Shown piece after piece: positions 1-10,027 of a DNA stretch of 64,000 bases. The notes under the pieces are model-generated. The model worked only from the letters and a program-made list of their open reading frames with translations, had not been told where the DNA came from and did no database searches. Origin of the DNA: Geodermatophilus sabuli (GTDB taxonomy: Bacteria > Actinomycetota > Actinomycetes > Mycobacteriales > Geodermatophilaceae); contig NZ_JAAGWF010000017.1 of assembly GCF_010686765.1 (NCBI RefSeq), forward strand, positions 124,001-188,000, given 5' to 3'. Made by a program: the position numbers and the translations under genes. Position 1 is the first letter of the stretch. The number at the start of each line of letters is the position of its first letter.

Positions 1-1074
1 CTGGCCCGGGCGTGCGGGGCCGCGGGCCTCGTCTTCGTCGGGCCGGCGCCGGAGTCGCTGGAGGCGGTGGGCGACAAGCTGCGGGCCCGGTCGCACGCGC
101 TGGCCGCCGGGTTGCCCGTCGTCCCCGGCGGCGAGGCAGCGGACCTGGCCGGCGCGCGGGCCGTCGCCGCGGAGGTCGGCTACCCGCTGCTGGTGAAGGC
201 GGTCGGAGGAGGCGGGGGACGGGGGATGAAGCTCGTCCGCGCGGCCGACGAGCTGGCGCACACCCTCGACCTCGCCGTCTCCGAGGCGGCCGCGGCGTTC
301 GGTGACCCGCGGGTCTACCTGGAGCGGTTCGTGTCCTCCGGCCGGCACGTCGAGGTGCAGGTCCTCGGCGACGGGACGTCGGCGGTCGCGCTCGGCGACC
401 GCGACTGCTCGGTCCAGCGCCGCTACCAGAAGCTGCTGGAGGAGGCGCCGGCCCCGCTGCTGTCCGACGTCCTGCGCGCGCAGATGGCCGACGCGGCGCT
501 GGCCCTGACCCGGCACCTGGGCTACCGCGGCCTCGGCACCGTCGAGCTGCTCGTCGACCGGGAGCGGGACACCTTCTACTTCCTCGAGATGAACGCCCGG
601 ATCCAGGTGGAGCACCCGGTCACCGAGCTGGTCACCGGCCTGGACCTGGTCGCCGAGCAGCTCGCCGTCGCCGAGGGCCTGCCGCTGCGGCTGCGCCAGC
701 AGGACGTCGTCCTCACCGGGCACGCCGTCGAGTGCCGGATCAACGCCGAGGACGCCGCGGCCGGCTTCCGCCCCTCGCCCGGCCGGATCGAGCGGGTGGT
801 GCTGCCGGTCGGCGAGGGCATCCGGGTGGACACCCACGTGCAGGGCGGCTCGGTCGTCCCGCCCTACTACGACTCGCTGCTGGCCAAGCTGGTGGTGCAC
901 GGGCGGGATCGGGACGACGCGCTGGCCCGTACCCGCGCGGCGCTGGAGCTGCTGGAGATCGTGGGGGTGACCACGACCGCCCCCGTGCACCAGGCGCTGC
1001 TGGCCGATCCGGAGTTCGCCGCCGGCGGCGTGGACACGGCCTTCTTCGAGCGGTTCCTGGCGGGGGTGCACTGA
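1..1074 (+). CDS. Biotin carboxylase subunit (5' end outside window)
   Basis: The reading frame is open from base 1, so the N-terminus lies upstream. The visible 357 residues carry the biotin carboxylase/ATP-grasp signatures: an early FVGPAPES..AVGDK segment, the glycine-rich ATP loop VGGGGGRGMK, and EMNARIQVEHPVTE, which holds the catalytic and Mg-binding residues, followed by the biotin carboxylase C-terminal domain (GHAVECRINAED). Members of this family use ATP and bicarbonate to carboxylate biotin on a carrier protein. The chain ends shortly after the carboxylase C domain, so it has no fused biotinyl (AMKM) domain. Its stop overlaps the next start (TGATG), which indicates translational coupling with the carboxyltransferase. 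The substrate of the complex is not evident. Confidence 0.93.
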   Translation: MARACGAAGLVFVGPAPESLEAVGDKLRARSHALAAGLPVVPGGEAADLAGARAVAAEVGYPLLVKAVGGGGGRGMKLVRAADELAHTLDLAVSEAAAAFGDPRVYLERFVSSGRHVEVQVLGDGTSAVALGDRDCSVQRRYQKLLEEAPAPLLSDVLRAQMADAALALTRHLGYRGLGTVELLVDRERDTFYFLEMNARIQVEHPVTELVTGLDLVAEQLAVAEGLPLRLRQQDVVLTGHAVECRINAEDAAAGFRPSPGRIERVVLPVGEGIRVDTHVQGGSVVPPYYDSLLAKLVVHGRDRDDALARTRAALELLEIVGVTTTAPVHQALLADPEFAAGGVDTAFFERFLAGVH

Positions 1075-2555
1075 TGGCCGACGTCGGGCTGGTCGACGTG
1101 TCGATCCGGGACGGCAACCAGAGCCTGTGGGGCGCCACCGGCCTGCGGACGGCGCACGTGCTGCAGGTGGCGCCGCTGCTCGAGCGGGTGGGCTTCCGGG
1201 CGCTGGACTACTCCTCGAGCACCGCGATGGGGGTCGCCGTCCGCACCCACCGGGAGGACCCCTGGGAGCGGATCCGGCTCACCCGGGCGGTCATGCCGAC
1301 CACGAAGCTGCAGTTCATCGGCACCGGGTTCCGGTTCATCTCCTGGGAGAAGTCGCACCCGGAGACGATGCAGCTGGTCTACGACCGGCTCGCGGCCAAC
1401 GGCATCGACCGGGTCGTCGTCCTCGACCCGATGCACGACATGGACGCCGCCCGGGAGACCGCCCGCCGGCTGAAGAGGGCCGGCATCGCCGAGGTGGTCG
1501 GCGCGCTGACGTTCACCATCAGCGCCGTCCACGACGACGCCTTCTACGCCGACCTCGCCGGGCAGATGGCCGCCTGCCCGGACCTCGACCGGGTCTACGT
1601 CAAGGACCCGGCCGGCATCCTCACCGCCGAGCGGGCGCGGACGCTGCTGCCCGCCATCACCGCCCGGCTGGGCGAGACGGCGCTGGAGCTGCACTCGCAC
1701 GCCACCATCGGGCTCTCGCCGCTGACCTACTCGATCGCGCCGGACCTGGGCGTGCAGGTGGTGCAGGTCGGCTGCGGCGCGCTGGGCAACGGCAGCTCGC
1801 TGCCCGAGGCCCGCCGGACCGTGGCCAACCTGCGGGAGATGGGCCACCGGGTGGACGTCGACGACCGGGCGCTCGGCCTGGCCTGCGACTTCTTCGACCG
1901 GCTGGCCGCCGCGGAGGAGCTGCCGGCGGGGATGCCGCAGGACTTCGACGCGGCGTTCCTCCACCACCAGATCGCCGGCGGCGTCATGACCACCACGCGC
2001 CGGCAGCTGCGGGAGATCGGGATGGAGGACCGCTTCGAGAGCCTCGTCGAGGAGGTCGGCCGGGTCCGCGCGGAGCTCGGGTACCCGATCATGGTGACCC
2101 CGTTCCCGCAGATGGTGGTCTCCCAGGCGCTGTTCAACGTCATCGGCGAGCGGTACGGCACGGTGCCCGACCAGGTCATCCGGTACGTGCTGGGCAGCTT
2201 CGGCCGGCCGACCGGGGAGATCGCGCCCGACGTCCAGGACCGCATCCTCGACCGGCCGCGGGCCCGGGAGCTGCAGGCGGAGCCGCCACCGCCGGCACCG
2301 GAGGAGCTGCGCCGGCGCTTCCCGCGCGGGATCAGCGACGAGGAGCTGCTGCTGCGGGCGCACATGCCCGAGGACCAGGTCGACGCGATGCTGGCCGCCG
2401 GGCCGGCGCCCAGCCACTTCAACCCGTCGCTGGCTCCCGTGCTGACGCTCCTCGGCGAGGTCGGGTCGCGGCGCACCGTGCACGACCTCGCCGTCGCCAC
2501 CCCGGGCCTGCGGATGACCGTCCGCCGCTCCTCCGAAGGGACCCCCGTTGCCTGA
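1074..2555 (+). CDS. Carboxyltransferase subunit, PycB/OadA-like (HMGL-like domain)
   Basis: A 493-residue protein starting at the ATG that overlaps the upstream stop. The N-terminal TIM barrel has DVSIRDGNQSLW (the counterpart of the metal-binding RD.HQS motif), VKDPAG (the lysine that is carbamylated in pyruvate carboxylase) and LHSHATIG (metal-ligand histidines). The C-terminal part matches the conserved carboxylase domain (PFPQMVVSQALFNV, GSFGRPTGEI). It resembles the transcarboxylase half of pyruvate carboxylase or oxaloacetate decarboxylase alpha, but it ends without a biotinyl-lysine domain, so a separate carrier protein is required. Together with the upstream biotin carboxylase it forms a multi-subunit biotin-dependent carboxylase. 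The acceptor (pyruvate or another oxo-acid) is inferred only from the family. Confidence 0.88.
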   Translation: MADVGLVDVSIRDGNQSLWGATGLRTAHVLQVAPLLERVGFRALDYSSSTAMGVAVRTHREDPWERIRLTRAVMPTTKLQFIGTGFRFISWEKSHPETMQLVYDRLAANGIDRVVVLDPMHDMDAARETARRLKRAGIAEVVGALTFTISAVHDDAFYADLAGQMAACPDLDRVYVKDPAGILTAERARTLLPAITARLGETALELHSHATIGLSPLTYSIAPDLGVQVVQVGCGALGNGSSLPEARRTVANLREMGHRVDVDDRALGLACDFFDRLAAAEELPAGMPQDFDAAFLHHQIAGGVMTTTRRQLREIGMEDRFESLVEEVGRVRAELGYPIMVTPFPQMVVSQALFNVIGERYGTVPDQVIRYVLGSFGRPTGEIAPDVQDRILDRPRARELQAEPPPPAPEELRRRFPRGISDEELLLRAHMPEDQVDAMLAAGPAPSHFNPSLAPVLTLLGEVGSRRTVHDLAVATPGLRMTVRRSSEGTPVA

Positions 2556-3411
2556 CACCGCCGTCCTCGACCGGCTCCAGCAGGTGCGCGGGTTCGTGCT
2601 CGACATGGACGGCACGCTGGTCATGGGCGACCGCGACAACCAGGGCCTGGTGCTGCTGCCCGGCGCGCTCGACCTCGTGCAGGCCCTCGCCGACCGCGGG
2701 CTGGGGTTCTGCATCTACACCAACGGCACGGTGAAGACGCCGGCCCAGTGTGCCGACGCCCTGCGGCAGCTCGGCCTCCCGGTCGCCCCGGAGCAGGCGC
2801 TGACGCCGGCCTCCACGGCGGTCGACGTGTTCCTCGAGCGCGGTCACCGGCGGGTGATGGTGCTGGGCGGGACGGGGATCACCGAACCCCTGGAGGCGGC
2901 CGGCATCGAGACGGTGCCGCCGCTGCGGGGGACGCCCTGCGACGCGGTCATGGCCGGCTGGTACCGCCAGCAGCTCACCTTCGAGGCGCTCGAGGCCGCC
3001 GTCTTCGCGGTCTTCGACGGCGCCGAGTACTACAGCGCGTCGCAGTCGCTGTTCTTCGCGACGGCGGAGGGGCGGTCGCTGGGGACGTCGCGGGCGATCA
3101 GTGCCGTCGTCCGGGACATCACGGGGTGCGAGGTGACCGTCGTCGGCAAGCCGTCGCTGCGCGCCCTGCAGACGGCGGGCCGGCGGCTGGGCGTGCCGCC
3201 GGCCGAGCTGGCGGTGGTCGGCGACGACCCGGAGCTGGAGGTGCCGATGGCGCACCGGGGCGAGGCGCTGGCGGTCGCCGTCCACACCGGGATCGGGCAC
3301 GCGGAGTCCTTCACCGACCTGCCGGCCGACGTCCGCCCGCACCTGGACCTCCCCGGCGTCGGCGCCCTCGCCGAGCTGCTGCGGTCGGTGAGCCCTCACC
3401 CGTCGGGGTGA
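2548..3411 (+). CDS. HAD-IIA family (NagD-like) phosphatase
   Basis: A 287-residue HAD hydrolase. The start is a TTG lying 8 bp inside the previous gene, preceded by a GAAGGGA ribosome-binding site, so it belongs to the carboxylase operon. Motif I is LDMDGTL (nucleophile and acid/base aspartates), motif II is YTNGT, motif III the lysine in VVGKPS, and motif IV VVGDDPELE, where a glutamate sits where many relatives have aspartate. The cap between motifs II and III fits the C2 cap of the NagD/pNPPase group. These enzymes dephosphorylate small phosphorylated metabolites. Co-transcription with a carboxylase suggests a catabolic or damage-repair role, but the substrate cannot be read from the sequence. 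Confidence 0.85.
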   Translation: MPDTAVLDRLQQVRGFVLDMDGTLVMGDRDNQGLVLLPGALDLVQALADRGLGFCIYTNGTVKTPAQCADALRQLGLPVAPEQALTPASTAVDVFLERGHRRVMVLGGTGITEPLEAAGIETVPPLRGTPCDAVMAGWYRQQLTFEALEAAVFAVFDGAEYYSASQSLFFATAEGRSLGTSRAISAVVRDITGCEVTVVGKPSLRALQTAGRRLGVPPAELAVVGDDPELEVPMAHRGEALAVAVHTGIGHAESFTDLPADVRPHLDLPGVGALAELLRSVSPHPSG

Positions 3412-3463
3412 CCGGGACGCCCGGGGGACTGCACCGGGTGCCGATCCGGTCGATCACACCGGT

Positions 3464-5332
3464 GTGCACCCGACATCCCTGAGCCGGCTCGCCGCGCTGC
3501 TGCCCGAAGGCCGGCGGCTGCCCGACGGGGTCTGGCTGCGCCGGCACCGCGTGCTCCTGTGGGTCGCCGTGCTGCAGGCGGCCGGGCTGCTGCTCCTCGC
3601 CCTGGCCACCGGTCACTCGGCGGGGACCGCGCTGCTGACGGTGCTGGGGGTGACCTACCCGATGGCCCTCCTGCTGCTGCCGGGCCGGGGACGCCGGGTC
3701 GCGTCCGCGGCCACCACGCTCAGCCTCCTGGGCGCGTCGATCGCGCTCGTGTACCTCCTGGACGGGCTGACCGAGGCGCACTTCCACTTCTTCGTCGTCA
3801 TCGGCCTGGTCGCCCTCTACCAGAGCTGGCTGCCCTTCGGGGTGGCCATCCTGGTCGTCCTCGCCCACCACGGCGTGGTCGGCACCCTCTTCCCGCACGC
3901 GGTGTTCGGCCACGGGAGCGCCCACGCCGACCCGTGGACGTGGGCGGCGCTGCACGGCGGCTTCGTCCTCGCCGCCAGCCTGGCCCACCTCGCCGCGTGG
4001 CGGCTCAACGAGCAGCAGGTGCTGCGCGACCCGCTCACCGGGCTGGCCAGCCGCACCCAGCTGGTCGAGAGCGCGGACCGGTTGCTGACCCGGGGGTCCG
4101 GGCCCGTGGGGGTGCTGTTGCTCGACGTCGACGACTTCCGCGACGTCAACGACTCCCGCGGGCACGCGGTGGGCGACCGGCTGCTGGTCGCCGTGGGGCA
4201 GCGGCTGGCCGGCTGCGTCCGACCCGGTGACCAGGTCGCGCGGCTCGGCGGCGACGAGTTCGCCGTGGTCGTGGACGGCGGCCCGGCCGTCGCCGCGGCG
4301 GTCGCCGAGCGCATCCTCATGAGCCTCGCCGACCCGATCACGGTGGACGGGCGGCCGCTGGCCGTGCACGTCAGCATCGGGGCCGCCGACACCGACACCG
4401 CCGCGGAGCGCAGCGCGGTCACCCTGCTGCGCAACGCCGACCTGGCGATGTACATGGCCAAGGCGCAGGGCAAGAACCGGTCGGTGCGCTACGCCGACGG
4501 GATGGCCCAGGCCGCCCACACCAAGGCGCAGCTGCTCGAGGACCTCGCCGGCGCCACCGCGGGCGGCCAGCTCGCCGTCCATTACCAGCCGACCATCGAC
4601 CTGGCCGACGGCGTGACCACCGGCTACGAGGCGCTGCTGCGCTGGTACCACCCCACCCGCGGTCTGGTGCCCCCGGTGGAGTTCATCCCGCTGGCCGAGG
4701 AGGGCGGGCAGATCGTCCAGATCGGCCGCTGGGTGCTCACCGAGGCCACCCGTCAGGCCGTGGCGTGGTCGGCGCGGGCCGGCCGGCCGATCGGCATGGC
4801 GGTCAACCTCTCGCCGCGGCAGCTGGCCGACGACGACGTGGTCGCCACCGTGCGCGCCGCGCTGACCGACAGCGGCCTGCCCGCCCGGCAGCTGACGCTG
4901 GAGGTGACCGAGGGGGTGCTCGTCCACGACGTCGACCAGGTGGTCGCCCAGTTGCTGGCGTTGCGTGCGCTCGGCGTCCGGATCGCCATCGACGACTTCG
5001 GGACCGGCTACTCGAGCCTGTCCTACCTGCGCCGGTTGCCGGCCGACATCGTGAAGATCGACCGCAGCTTCGTGCAGGACCTCGATGCCGGTGGCCGCTC
5101 CACCACCCTGGTCGCGTCCATCATCGAGCTGGCCCGCAGCCTGCACCTCGACGTCGTCGCCGAGGGCGTGGAGACGGCCGAGCAGCACGCCGTGCTCGCC
5201 GAGCTGGCCTGCTCGCACGCCCAGGGCTACCTGTTCGGCCGGCCCGCCGCGGCCGACGCGCAGAACCCGCCCGCCGTGCAGCCGCACGCCCTCCCCGCGC
5301 CCCGCCGGCCGGTGACCGGCGCCCACCGCTGA
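3464..5332 (+). CDS. Membrane GGDEF/EAL bifunctional c-di-GMP protein
   Basis: A 622-residue protein from a GTG start. The first about 180 residues hold several hydrophobic segments (a membrane sensor region with many aromatic and histidine residues near 105-150). A GGDEF domain follows with an intact active site RLGGDEF near residue 259, and then an EAL domain (YEALLRW near 388, DDFGTGYSSLSYL, VKIDRSFV) with the metal and catalytic residues present. By family it could both make c-di-GMP (diguanylate cyclase) and degrade it (phosphodiesterase). It is monocistronic and convergent with fbiC, with 18 bp between stops. The sensed signal is unknown. Confidence 0.92.
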   Translation: MHPTSLSRLAALLPEGRRLPDGVWLRRHRVLLWVAVLQAAGLLLLALATGHSAGTALLTVLGVTYPMALLLLPGRGRRVASAATTLSLLGASIALVYLLDGLTEAHFHFFVVIGLVALYQSWLPFGVAILVVLAHHGVVGTLFPHAVFGHGSAHADPWTWAALHGGFVLAASLAHLAAWRLNEQQVLRDPLTGLASRTQLVESADRLLTRGSGPVGVLLLDVDDFRDVNDSRGHAVGDRLLVAVGQRLAGCVRPGDQVARLGGDEFAVVVDGGPAVAAAVAERILMSLADPITVDGRPLAVHVSIGAADTDTAAERSAVTLLRNADLAMYMAKAQGKNRSVRYADGMAQAAHTKAQLLEDLAGATAGGQLAVHYQPTIDLADGVTTGYEALLRWYHPTRGLVPPVEFIPLAEEGGQIVQIGRWVLTEATRQAVAWSARAGRPIGMAVNLSPRQLADDDVVATVRAALTDSGLPARQLTLEVTEGVLVHDVDQVVAQLLALRALGVRIAIDDFGTGYSSLSYLRRLPADIVKIDRSFVQDLDAGGRSTTLVASIIELARSLHLDVVAEGVETAEQHAVLAELACSHAQGYLFGRPAAADAQNPPAVQPHALPAPRRPVTGAHR

Positions 5333-5350
5333 GGCGGGGGCGGGCCTCTC

Positions 5351-7954
5351 TCAGCGCGGGGTGATGGAGAGGGTGAGCGCGCGGCGGCCGGCGTCGGAGC
5401 GGGCGGTGGCCATGCGCTCGGCCGACGGGGTGCCGTACTCCGTCGTCCGCTGACGGGCGGGCCGGCCGATCGCGGCGGCGATGCCCTCCAGCTCCGCGAT
5501 GGTCTTCAGCGAGCCGTTCTCGCTGCCGGCCATCCGGCTGATCGTCTCCTCCATCAGGGTGCCGCCGAGGTCGTTGGCGCCGCCGCGCAGGACGGCCTGC
5601 GTGCCGACGTCACCGAGCTTGACCCAGGAGGTCTGGATGTTGGCGATCCGGCCGTGCAGCAGCAGCCGGGCGACGGCGTGCACGGCCCGGTTCTCCCGCA
5701 CCGTCGGTCCGGGGCGGGCGACCCCGGCCAGGTAGATCGGCGAGCTGTGGTGCACGAACGGCAGCAGCACGAACTCGGTGAACCCGCCGGTCTGGTCCTG
5801 CACCGCGGCCAGGGTGCGCAGGTGCGCGACCCAGTGGGCGGGGGTGTCGACGTGGCCGTACATCATCGTCGACGTCGTCGGCAGGCCCACCCGGTGCGCG
5901 GTGGTGACGATCTCGATCCAGGTCTCGGTGGGCAGCTTGCCCTTGGTGAGCACCCAGCGGACGTCGTCGTCGAGGATCTCCGCCGCCGTGCCCGGGACCG
6001 AGTCCAGCCCGGCCTCCTTGGCCGCGGTCAGGAAGTCGGCGAACGACAGCCCGGTGCGGGCGGCGCCGTTGACGATCTCCATGGGTGAGAAGGCGTGCAG
6101 GTGGATGCCGGGCTGCCGCTTCTTCACCTCGCGGGCGAGATCGAGGTAGGCGGTGCCGGGCAGGTCGGGGTGGATGCCGCCCTGCATGCAGATCTCGGTC
6201 GCGCCGGCCGCCCACGCCTCGTCGACCCGGTCGCCGACCTGGGCCATCGACAGGGTGTAGGCGTCGGCGTCGGTGCGGCGCTGCGCGAAGGCGCAGAACC
6301 GGCAGCCGGTGTAGCAGACGTTGGTGAAGTTGACGTTCCGGTTCACGACGTAGGTGACGTCGTCGCCGTTGACGTCCCGGCGCACCGCGTCGGCCAGCGC
6401 GCACAGCGCCTCCAGGTCGGCGCCGTCGGCACCGAGCAGCGCCAGGTACTGCGCGTCGGTCAGCCCGGCCGGGTCGGTCTCGGCCCGGCGCAGTGCGGCG
6501 TGGACCGCCCGGTCGCCGACGCCCAACGCGGTCGAGTGCCCGTCCCGGGCGCTCTCCGTGCGGGAGCGCAGCTCCGACCAGTCGCCGTAGACCGCGTCGA
6601 AGTCCGACCGCCGGTCCGTCGTGCGCCCGACGGTGTCGACCTCGACGTGCAGGTCGACGCGGCCGGTCGACGCCCACGCCTCGTCGGGTTCCTGCCACGG
6701 CAGGCCGACCGGCAGCCGGTCCTCGACCGCGAGACCGTCCGGGGCGGCCAGAGCGGCGACGTGCGGGCGTACCCGCGGGTCCAGCCACGGCTCGGGCTGG
6801 AGCACGTACGGCGGCTGGGCGGCCAGCCGCTCGCGGAGCTCGAACCCGGCCTCGGCGCTCAGGGCGGCGAGCTTGTCGATGTTGGGCCACGGCCGCTCGG
6901 GGTTGACGTGGTCGGGGGTCAGCGGGGACACCCCGCCCCAGTCGTCGACGCCGGCGCGCAGCAGCAGGCCGAGCTCGGTCGAGTCCGACAGGTTCGGTGG
7001 TGCCTGCACACGGGCCTTGGGGCCGAGCAGCAGCCGGCTGACGGCCACCGCGGCGACGTACTCCTGCAGCTCCAGGTCGTCGTGCGCCTGCATCGCCGTC
7101 CGCGGCTTCGCCCGGAAGTTCTGGACGATGACCTCCTGCACGTGCCCGTGCCGCTGCGCCGACGCGCGGATCTGCAGGATCGCGTCCACCCGCTCGGCGT
7201 AGTCCTCACCGATGCCGAGCAGCACGCCGGTGGTGAACGGGACGGCGGAGCGCCCGGCGTCCTCCAGCACCCGCAGCCGGAGCGCGGGCTCCTTGTCCGG
7301 GGAGCCGTAGTGGGGGCCGCCGGGCTCGGACCACAGTCGCGTCGCCGTCGTCTCCAGCATCATCCCCATCGAGGCGGAGACCGGCTTGAGCCGCTGGATC
7401 TCCTCCCACGTCAGCACGCCGGGGTTGAGGTGGGGGAGCAGCCCGGTCTCCTCGAGCACCCGGATCGCCATGGCCCGCAGGTAGGCGAGCGTCGAGTCGA
7501 ACCCGTGCGCCTCCAGCCACTCGGCCGCGACCGGCCAGCGGTCCTCGGGCCGGTCGCCCAGGGTGAACAGCGCCTCCTTGCAGCCCAGGGCGGCGCCGGC
7601 GCGGGCGACGTCGAGCACCTCGTCCGGCGACAGGAACGGCGCCGTACCCCGTGCGCGCAGCTGTCCCGGTGTGGTGACGAACGTGCAGTAGTGGCAGCGG
7701 TCGCGGCACAGGTGGGTGAGCGGGATGAACACCTTGCGGCTGTAGGTCACCACCCCCGAGCGGCCGGCCGAGGCCAGTCCCGCGTCGCGGACCCGGCCGG
7801 CGGCGGCCAGCAGCCGGTCCAGCGGCTCGCCCTCGCCCAGTCCGCGGGCGTGCAGCAGCGTCTCGGCCTCGGTCGCGTCGAGGGTCACGCCGCGCTCGGC
7901 GCGGGTGACCGCACGGCGCACGGCGGACTCGGAGGGCGGGGTCAGGGCACTCAT
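5351..7954 (-). CDS. fbiC: FO synthase (fused CofG/CofH), coenzyme F420 biosynthesis
   Basis: An 867-residue two-domain radical SAM enzyme that builds FO (the deazaflavin chromophore of F420) from tyrosine and 5-amino-6-ribitylamino-uracil. The CofG half has the cluster motif C83-RDR-C87-HY-C90. The CofH half has a second motif CYTGCRFC near residue 545. Length and order (CofG then CofH in one chain) match actinobacterial FbiC. The start is the ATG at 7954. The gene stands alone and convergent with the GGDEF/EAL gene. Its presence implies that the cell makes F420, which gives context to the flavin-type oxidoreductases nearby. Confidence 0.96.
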   Translation of the reverse strand: MSALTPPSESAVRRAVTRAERGVTLDATEAETLLHARGLGEGEPLDRLLAAAGRVRDAGLASAGRSGVVTYSRKVFIPLTHLCRDRCHYCTFVTTPGQLRARGTAPFLSPDEVLDVARAGAALGCKEALFTLGDRPEDRWPVAAEWLEAHGFDSTLAYLRAMAIRVLEETGLLPHLNPGVLTWEEIQRLKPVSASMGMMLETTATRLWSEPGGPHYGSPDKEPALRLRVLEDAGRSAVPFTTGVLLGIGEDYAERVDAILQIRASAQRHGHVQEVIVQNFRAKPRTAMQAHDDLELQEYVAAVAVSRLLLGPKARVQAPPNLSDSTELGLLLRAGVDDWGGVSPLTPDHVNPERPWPNIDKLAALSAEAGFELRERLAAQPPYVLQPEPWLDPRVRPHVAALAAPDGLAVEDRLPVGLPWQEPDEAWASTGRVDLHVEVDTVGRTTDRRSDFDAVYGDWSELRSRTESARDGHSTALGVGDRAVHAALRRAETDPAGLTDAQYLALLGADGADLEALCALADAVRRDVNGDDVTYVVNRNVNFTNVCYTGCRFCAFAQRRTDADAYTLSMAQVGDRVDEAWAAGATEICMQGGIHPDLPGTAYLDLAREVKKRQPGIHLHAFSPMEIVNGAARTGLSFADFLTAAKEAGLDSVPGTAAEILDDDVRWVLTKGKLPTETWIEIVTTAHRVGLPTTSTMMYGHVDTPAHWVAHLRTLAAVQDQTGGFTEFVLLPFVHHSSPIYLAGVARPGPTVRENRAVHAVARLLLHGRIANIQTSWVKLGDVGTQAVLRGGANDLGGTLMEETISRMAGSENGSLKTIAELEGIAAAIGRPARQRTTEYGTPSAERMATARSDAGRRALTLSITPR

Positions 7955-8010
7955 GGTGCGCTCGACGCTAGTGGACGGAGCCCGGGAAGGGTCCCTGGGA
8001 GGACCCCGGG

Positions 8011-8050
8011 GAGGACCCCGTCCGCCCCACCGCTCGCCCCCTCGCGGCTC
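8011..8050 (+). repeat. Copy of dispersed intergenic palindromic repeat
   Basis: A GAGGACCCCGTCC...CACCGCTCGC...CTCGCGGC element, preceded by an extra tandem GGGAGGACCCC block (about 7999-8010). It ends at the 3' end of the flavin reductase gene. Orientation here is opposite to that gene, unlike most other copies. It is recognised by similarity to copies at 35680, 36639, 43688 and 44524. Confidence 0.6.
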
Positions 8051-8561
8051 AGGGCCGCCGGACCGGCCCGCCGGCCCCGTCGGTCCAGCGGCCGCGCAGC
8101 CGCAGCAGGGGGTCGGCGTCCGCGGTGAGCACCGGCACCGCGTCGACCTCGAGCAGGGCGACCACGTGGTCTCCCGCCGTCACCAGCCGGTCCAGCCGGC
8201 AGTCCAGGGCGGCCAGCCCGCCGTCGAGCACGATGGCGCCGCTGCCGGCCGCCCGGCTCCACGGCACCGACTCCAGCAGGTGGCGGGCGCTGGGCCGGCC
8301 GGCGGAGGAGAAGCGGCTGGCCACGATGGCGTGCTCGGCGGCCAGCACGGTCAGCGCGCACCGGCCGACCTCCCCGAGCACCTCGGCGGGGTAGCCATCC
8401 GCGGTCAGTCCCACCGCGACCAGCGGTGGCCGGGCCGACACGCTCATCACCGAGGAGACGGTGGTGCCGACGTCGTCGATGTCGTCGCGGACGGTCAGCA
8501 GGCACACCCCCGCTGCGTACTGGCGCAGCGCCTCGGCGAAGGCGGCGGGGTCGACCGGCAT
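8049..8561 (-). CDS. Flavin reductase domain protein (FMN-binding)
   Basis: A 170-residue protein of the flavin reductase-like (HpaC/NtaB) fold. The N-terminal pattern [17 protein letters not shown] followed by [21 protein letters not shown] is the typical FMN-binding segment, and [13 protein letters not shown] near the C-terminus is the other conserved block. Such proteins reduce FMN with NAD(P)H for partner monooxygenases, or simply bind flavin. The gene is divergent from the FAD oxidoreductase, with 35 bp between the two starts, so both share a promoter region. No monooxygenase partner is adjacent. A role linked to F420 metabolism is possible but not shown. Confidence 0.85.
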   Translation of the reverse strand: MPVDPAAFAEALRQYAAGVCLLTVRDDIDDVGTTVSSVMSVSARPPLVAVGLTADGYPAEVLGEVGRCALTVLAAEHAIVASRFSSAGRPSARHLLESVPWSRAAGSGAIVLDGGLAALDCRLDRLVTAGDHVVALLEVDAVPVLTADADPLLRLRGRWTDGAGGPVRRP

Positions 8562-8596
8562 GGCGGCCAGTCGACCACACCAGCAGGATCGGGCGC

Positions 8597-10027
8597 GTGA
8601 GCGAAGCGGTGGATGCAGGCCAGACCTACGACGTCGTCGTCCTCGGCGCGGGCTCGACCGGGGAGAACGTCGCGGACGTGGTCGTCCGCGGCGGGCTGAC
8701 CGCTGTCCTGGTGGAGGCCGAGCTGGTCGGCGGGGAGTGCTCCTACTGGGCGTGCATGCCGAGCAAGGCGCTGCTGCGGGGCAGCGAGGCGATCGCGGCG
8801 GCGCGGGCGGTCGACGGTGCGGCGCAGGCGGTCACGGGCGCGCAGGACGTCGCCGCCACCCTCGCCCGGCGGGACGCCTTCACCCACGACTGGGACGACT
8901 CCTCCCAGGCGCGGTGGGTGCGGGGCGCCGGCATCGACCTGGTCCGCGGCACCGGCCGGCTCGTCGGTGAGCGCAGGGTCGTGGTCACCGACGGCGAGGG
9001 GAGGACGACCCGGCTGACCGCCCGGCACGCGGTCGCCGTCTGCACCGGGTCGGAGGCCGCCGTCCCGCCGATCGAGGGACTGGCCGACGTCGACCCGTGG
9101 ACGCCCCGCGAGGCGACCAGCGCCAAGGCGGCGCCCGGCCGCTTGCTGGTGGTCGGGGGCGGCTACGTCGGCTGCGAGATGGCGACCGCGTGGCAGGCCC
9201 TGGGTGCTGAGGTCACCCTGCTGCACCGCGGGGAGCGGCTGCTCGAGGACATGGAACCCGAGGCCGGGGACGCCGTCGCCGCCGCGCTGCGCGAGCGGGG
9301 GGTCGACGTCCGGCTGGACACCGACGTGACCACCGCCCGCCGCGACGGCACCGAGGCGGTCCTCGGCACCGGCGACGGCGAGGTGCGCGGGGACGAGGTG
9401 CTCGTGGCCGTCGGCCGCCGTGCCCGCACCGGCGACATCGGGATCGACTCCGCCGGCCTGACCCCGGGCGAGTACCTCGACGTCGACGACTCGCTGCAGG
9501 TGCGCGGGCTGCCCTGGCTGTACGGCGTGGGGGACGTCAACGGCCGCCGGCAGCTCACCCACATGGGCAAGTACCAGGCCCGCCAGGCCGGTGCCGCCAT
9601 CGTCGCCCGGGTGCGAGGGGAGCAGGTGTCCCTGGCCGACTGGTCGCCGTTCGTCGCCACCGCCGACCGGGGGGCGACGCCGTCGGTCGTGTTCACCGAT
9701 CCGCAGGTGGCCAGCGTCGGCCTCACCCGGGCGCAGGCGCGGCAGAGCGGGGTGGCGCACCGGGTGGTCGAGTACCCGCTCGGCTCGGTCGCCGGCGCCG
9801 CGCTGTACGCCGACGGCTACACCGGGACGGCGGTCGCGCTGGTCGACCCCGACCGCGAGGTGCTGATCGGCGTCACGTTCGTCGGCCCCGCGGTCGCCGA
9901 CCTGCTGCACGCGGCGACGATCGCGGTGGTGGGCGAGGTGCCGATCGCCCGGCTGTGGCACGCCGTCCCGGCCTATCCGACGACGAGCGAGATCTGGCTG
10001 CGGCTGCTGGAGACCTGGCGCGGCTGA
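8597..10027 (+). CDS. FAD-dependent pyridine nucleotide-disulfide oxidoreductase (mercuric reductase/Lpd-like)
   Basis: A 476-residue protein, with the GTG start chosen because the dinucleotide-binding motif begins just after it (DVVVLGAGSTGENVA). The redox-active disulfide is present as GGECSYWACMPSKALL (C-x4-C). A second nucleotide-binding motif LLVVGGGYVGCEMA and the C-terminal dimerisation domain (SVVFTDPQVASVGLT) follow. In place of the usual HAHPT histidine segment near the C-terminus it has HAVPAYPTTSEIWLRL, as in several actinobacterial relatives. The family includes dihydrolipoamide dehydrogenase, mercuric reductase and mycothione reductase. No metal-resistance or lipoyl genes flank it, so the substrate is open. 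Confidence 0.9.
   Translation: MSEAVDAGQTYDVVVLGAGSTGENVADVVVRGGLTAVLVEAELVGGECSYWACMPSKALLRGSEAIAAARAVDGAAQAVTGAQDVAATLARRDAFTHDWDDSSQARWVRGAGIDLVRGTGRLVGERRVVVTDGEGRTTRLTARHAVAVCTGSEAAVPPIEGLADVDPWTPREATSAKAAPGRLLVVGGGYVGCEMATAWQALGAEVTLLHRGERLLEDMEPEAGDAVAAALRERGVDVRLDTDVTTARRDGTEAVLGTGDGEVRGDEVLVAVGRRARTGDIGIDSAGLTPGEYLDVDDSLQVRGLPWLYGVGDVNGRRQLTHMGKYQARQAGAAIVARVRGEQVSLADWSPFVATADRGATPSVVFTDPQVASVGLTRAQARQSGVAHRVVEYPLGSVAGAALYADGYTGTAVALVDPDREVLIGVTFVGPAVADLLHAATIAVVGEVPIARLWHAVPAYPTTSEIWLRLLETWRG

Noticed and set aside
867-2714. Long open frames on the strand opposite to the carboxylase operon (and similar antisense frames across the window).
   Set aside because: In high-GC genes the antisense and shifted frames stay open for long stretches; none has a ribosome-binding site, domain or composition of a real protein.
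7960-8060. Riboswitch or attenuator between fbiC and the flavin reductase.
   Set aside because: The structure is explained by a copy of the dispersed repeat and no riboswitch motif was seen.
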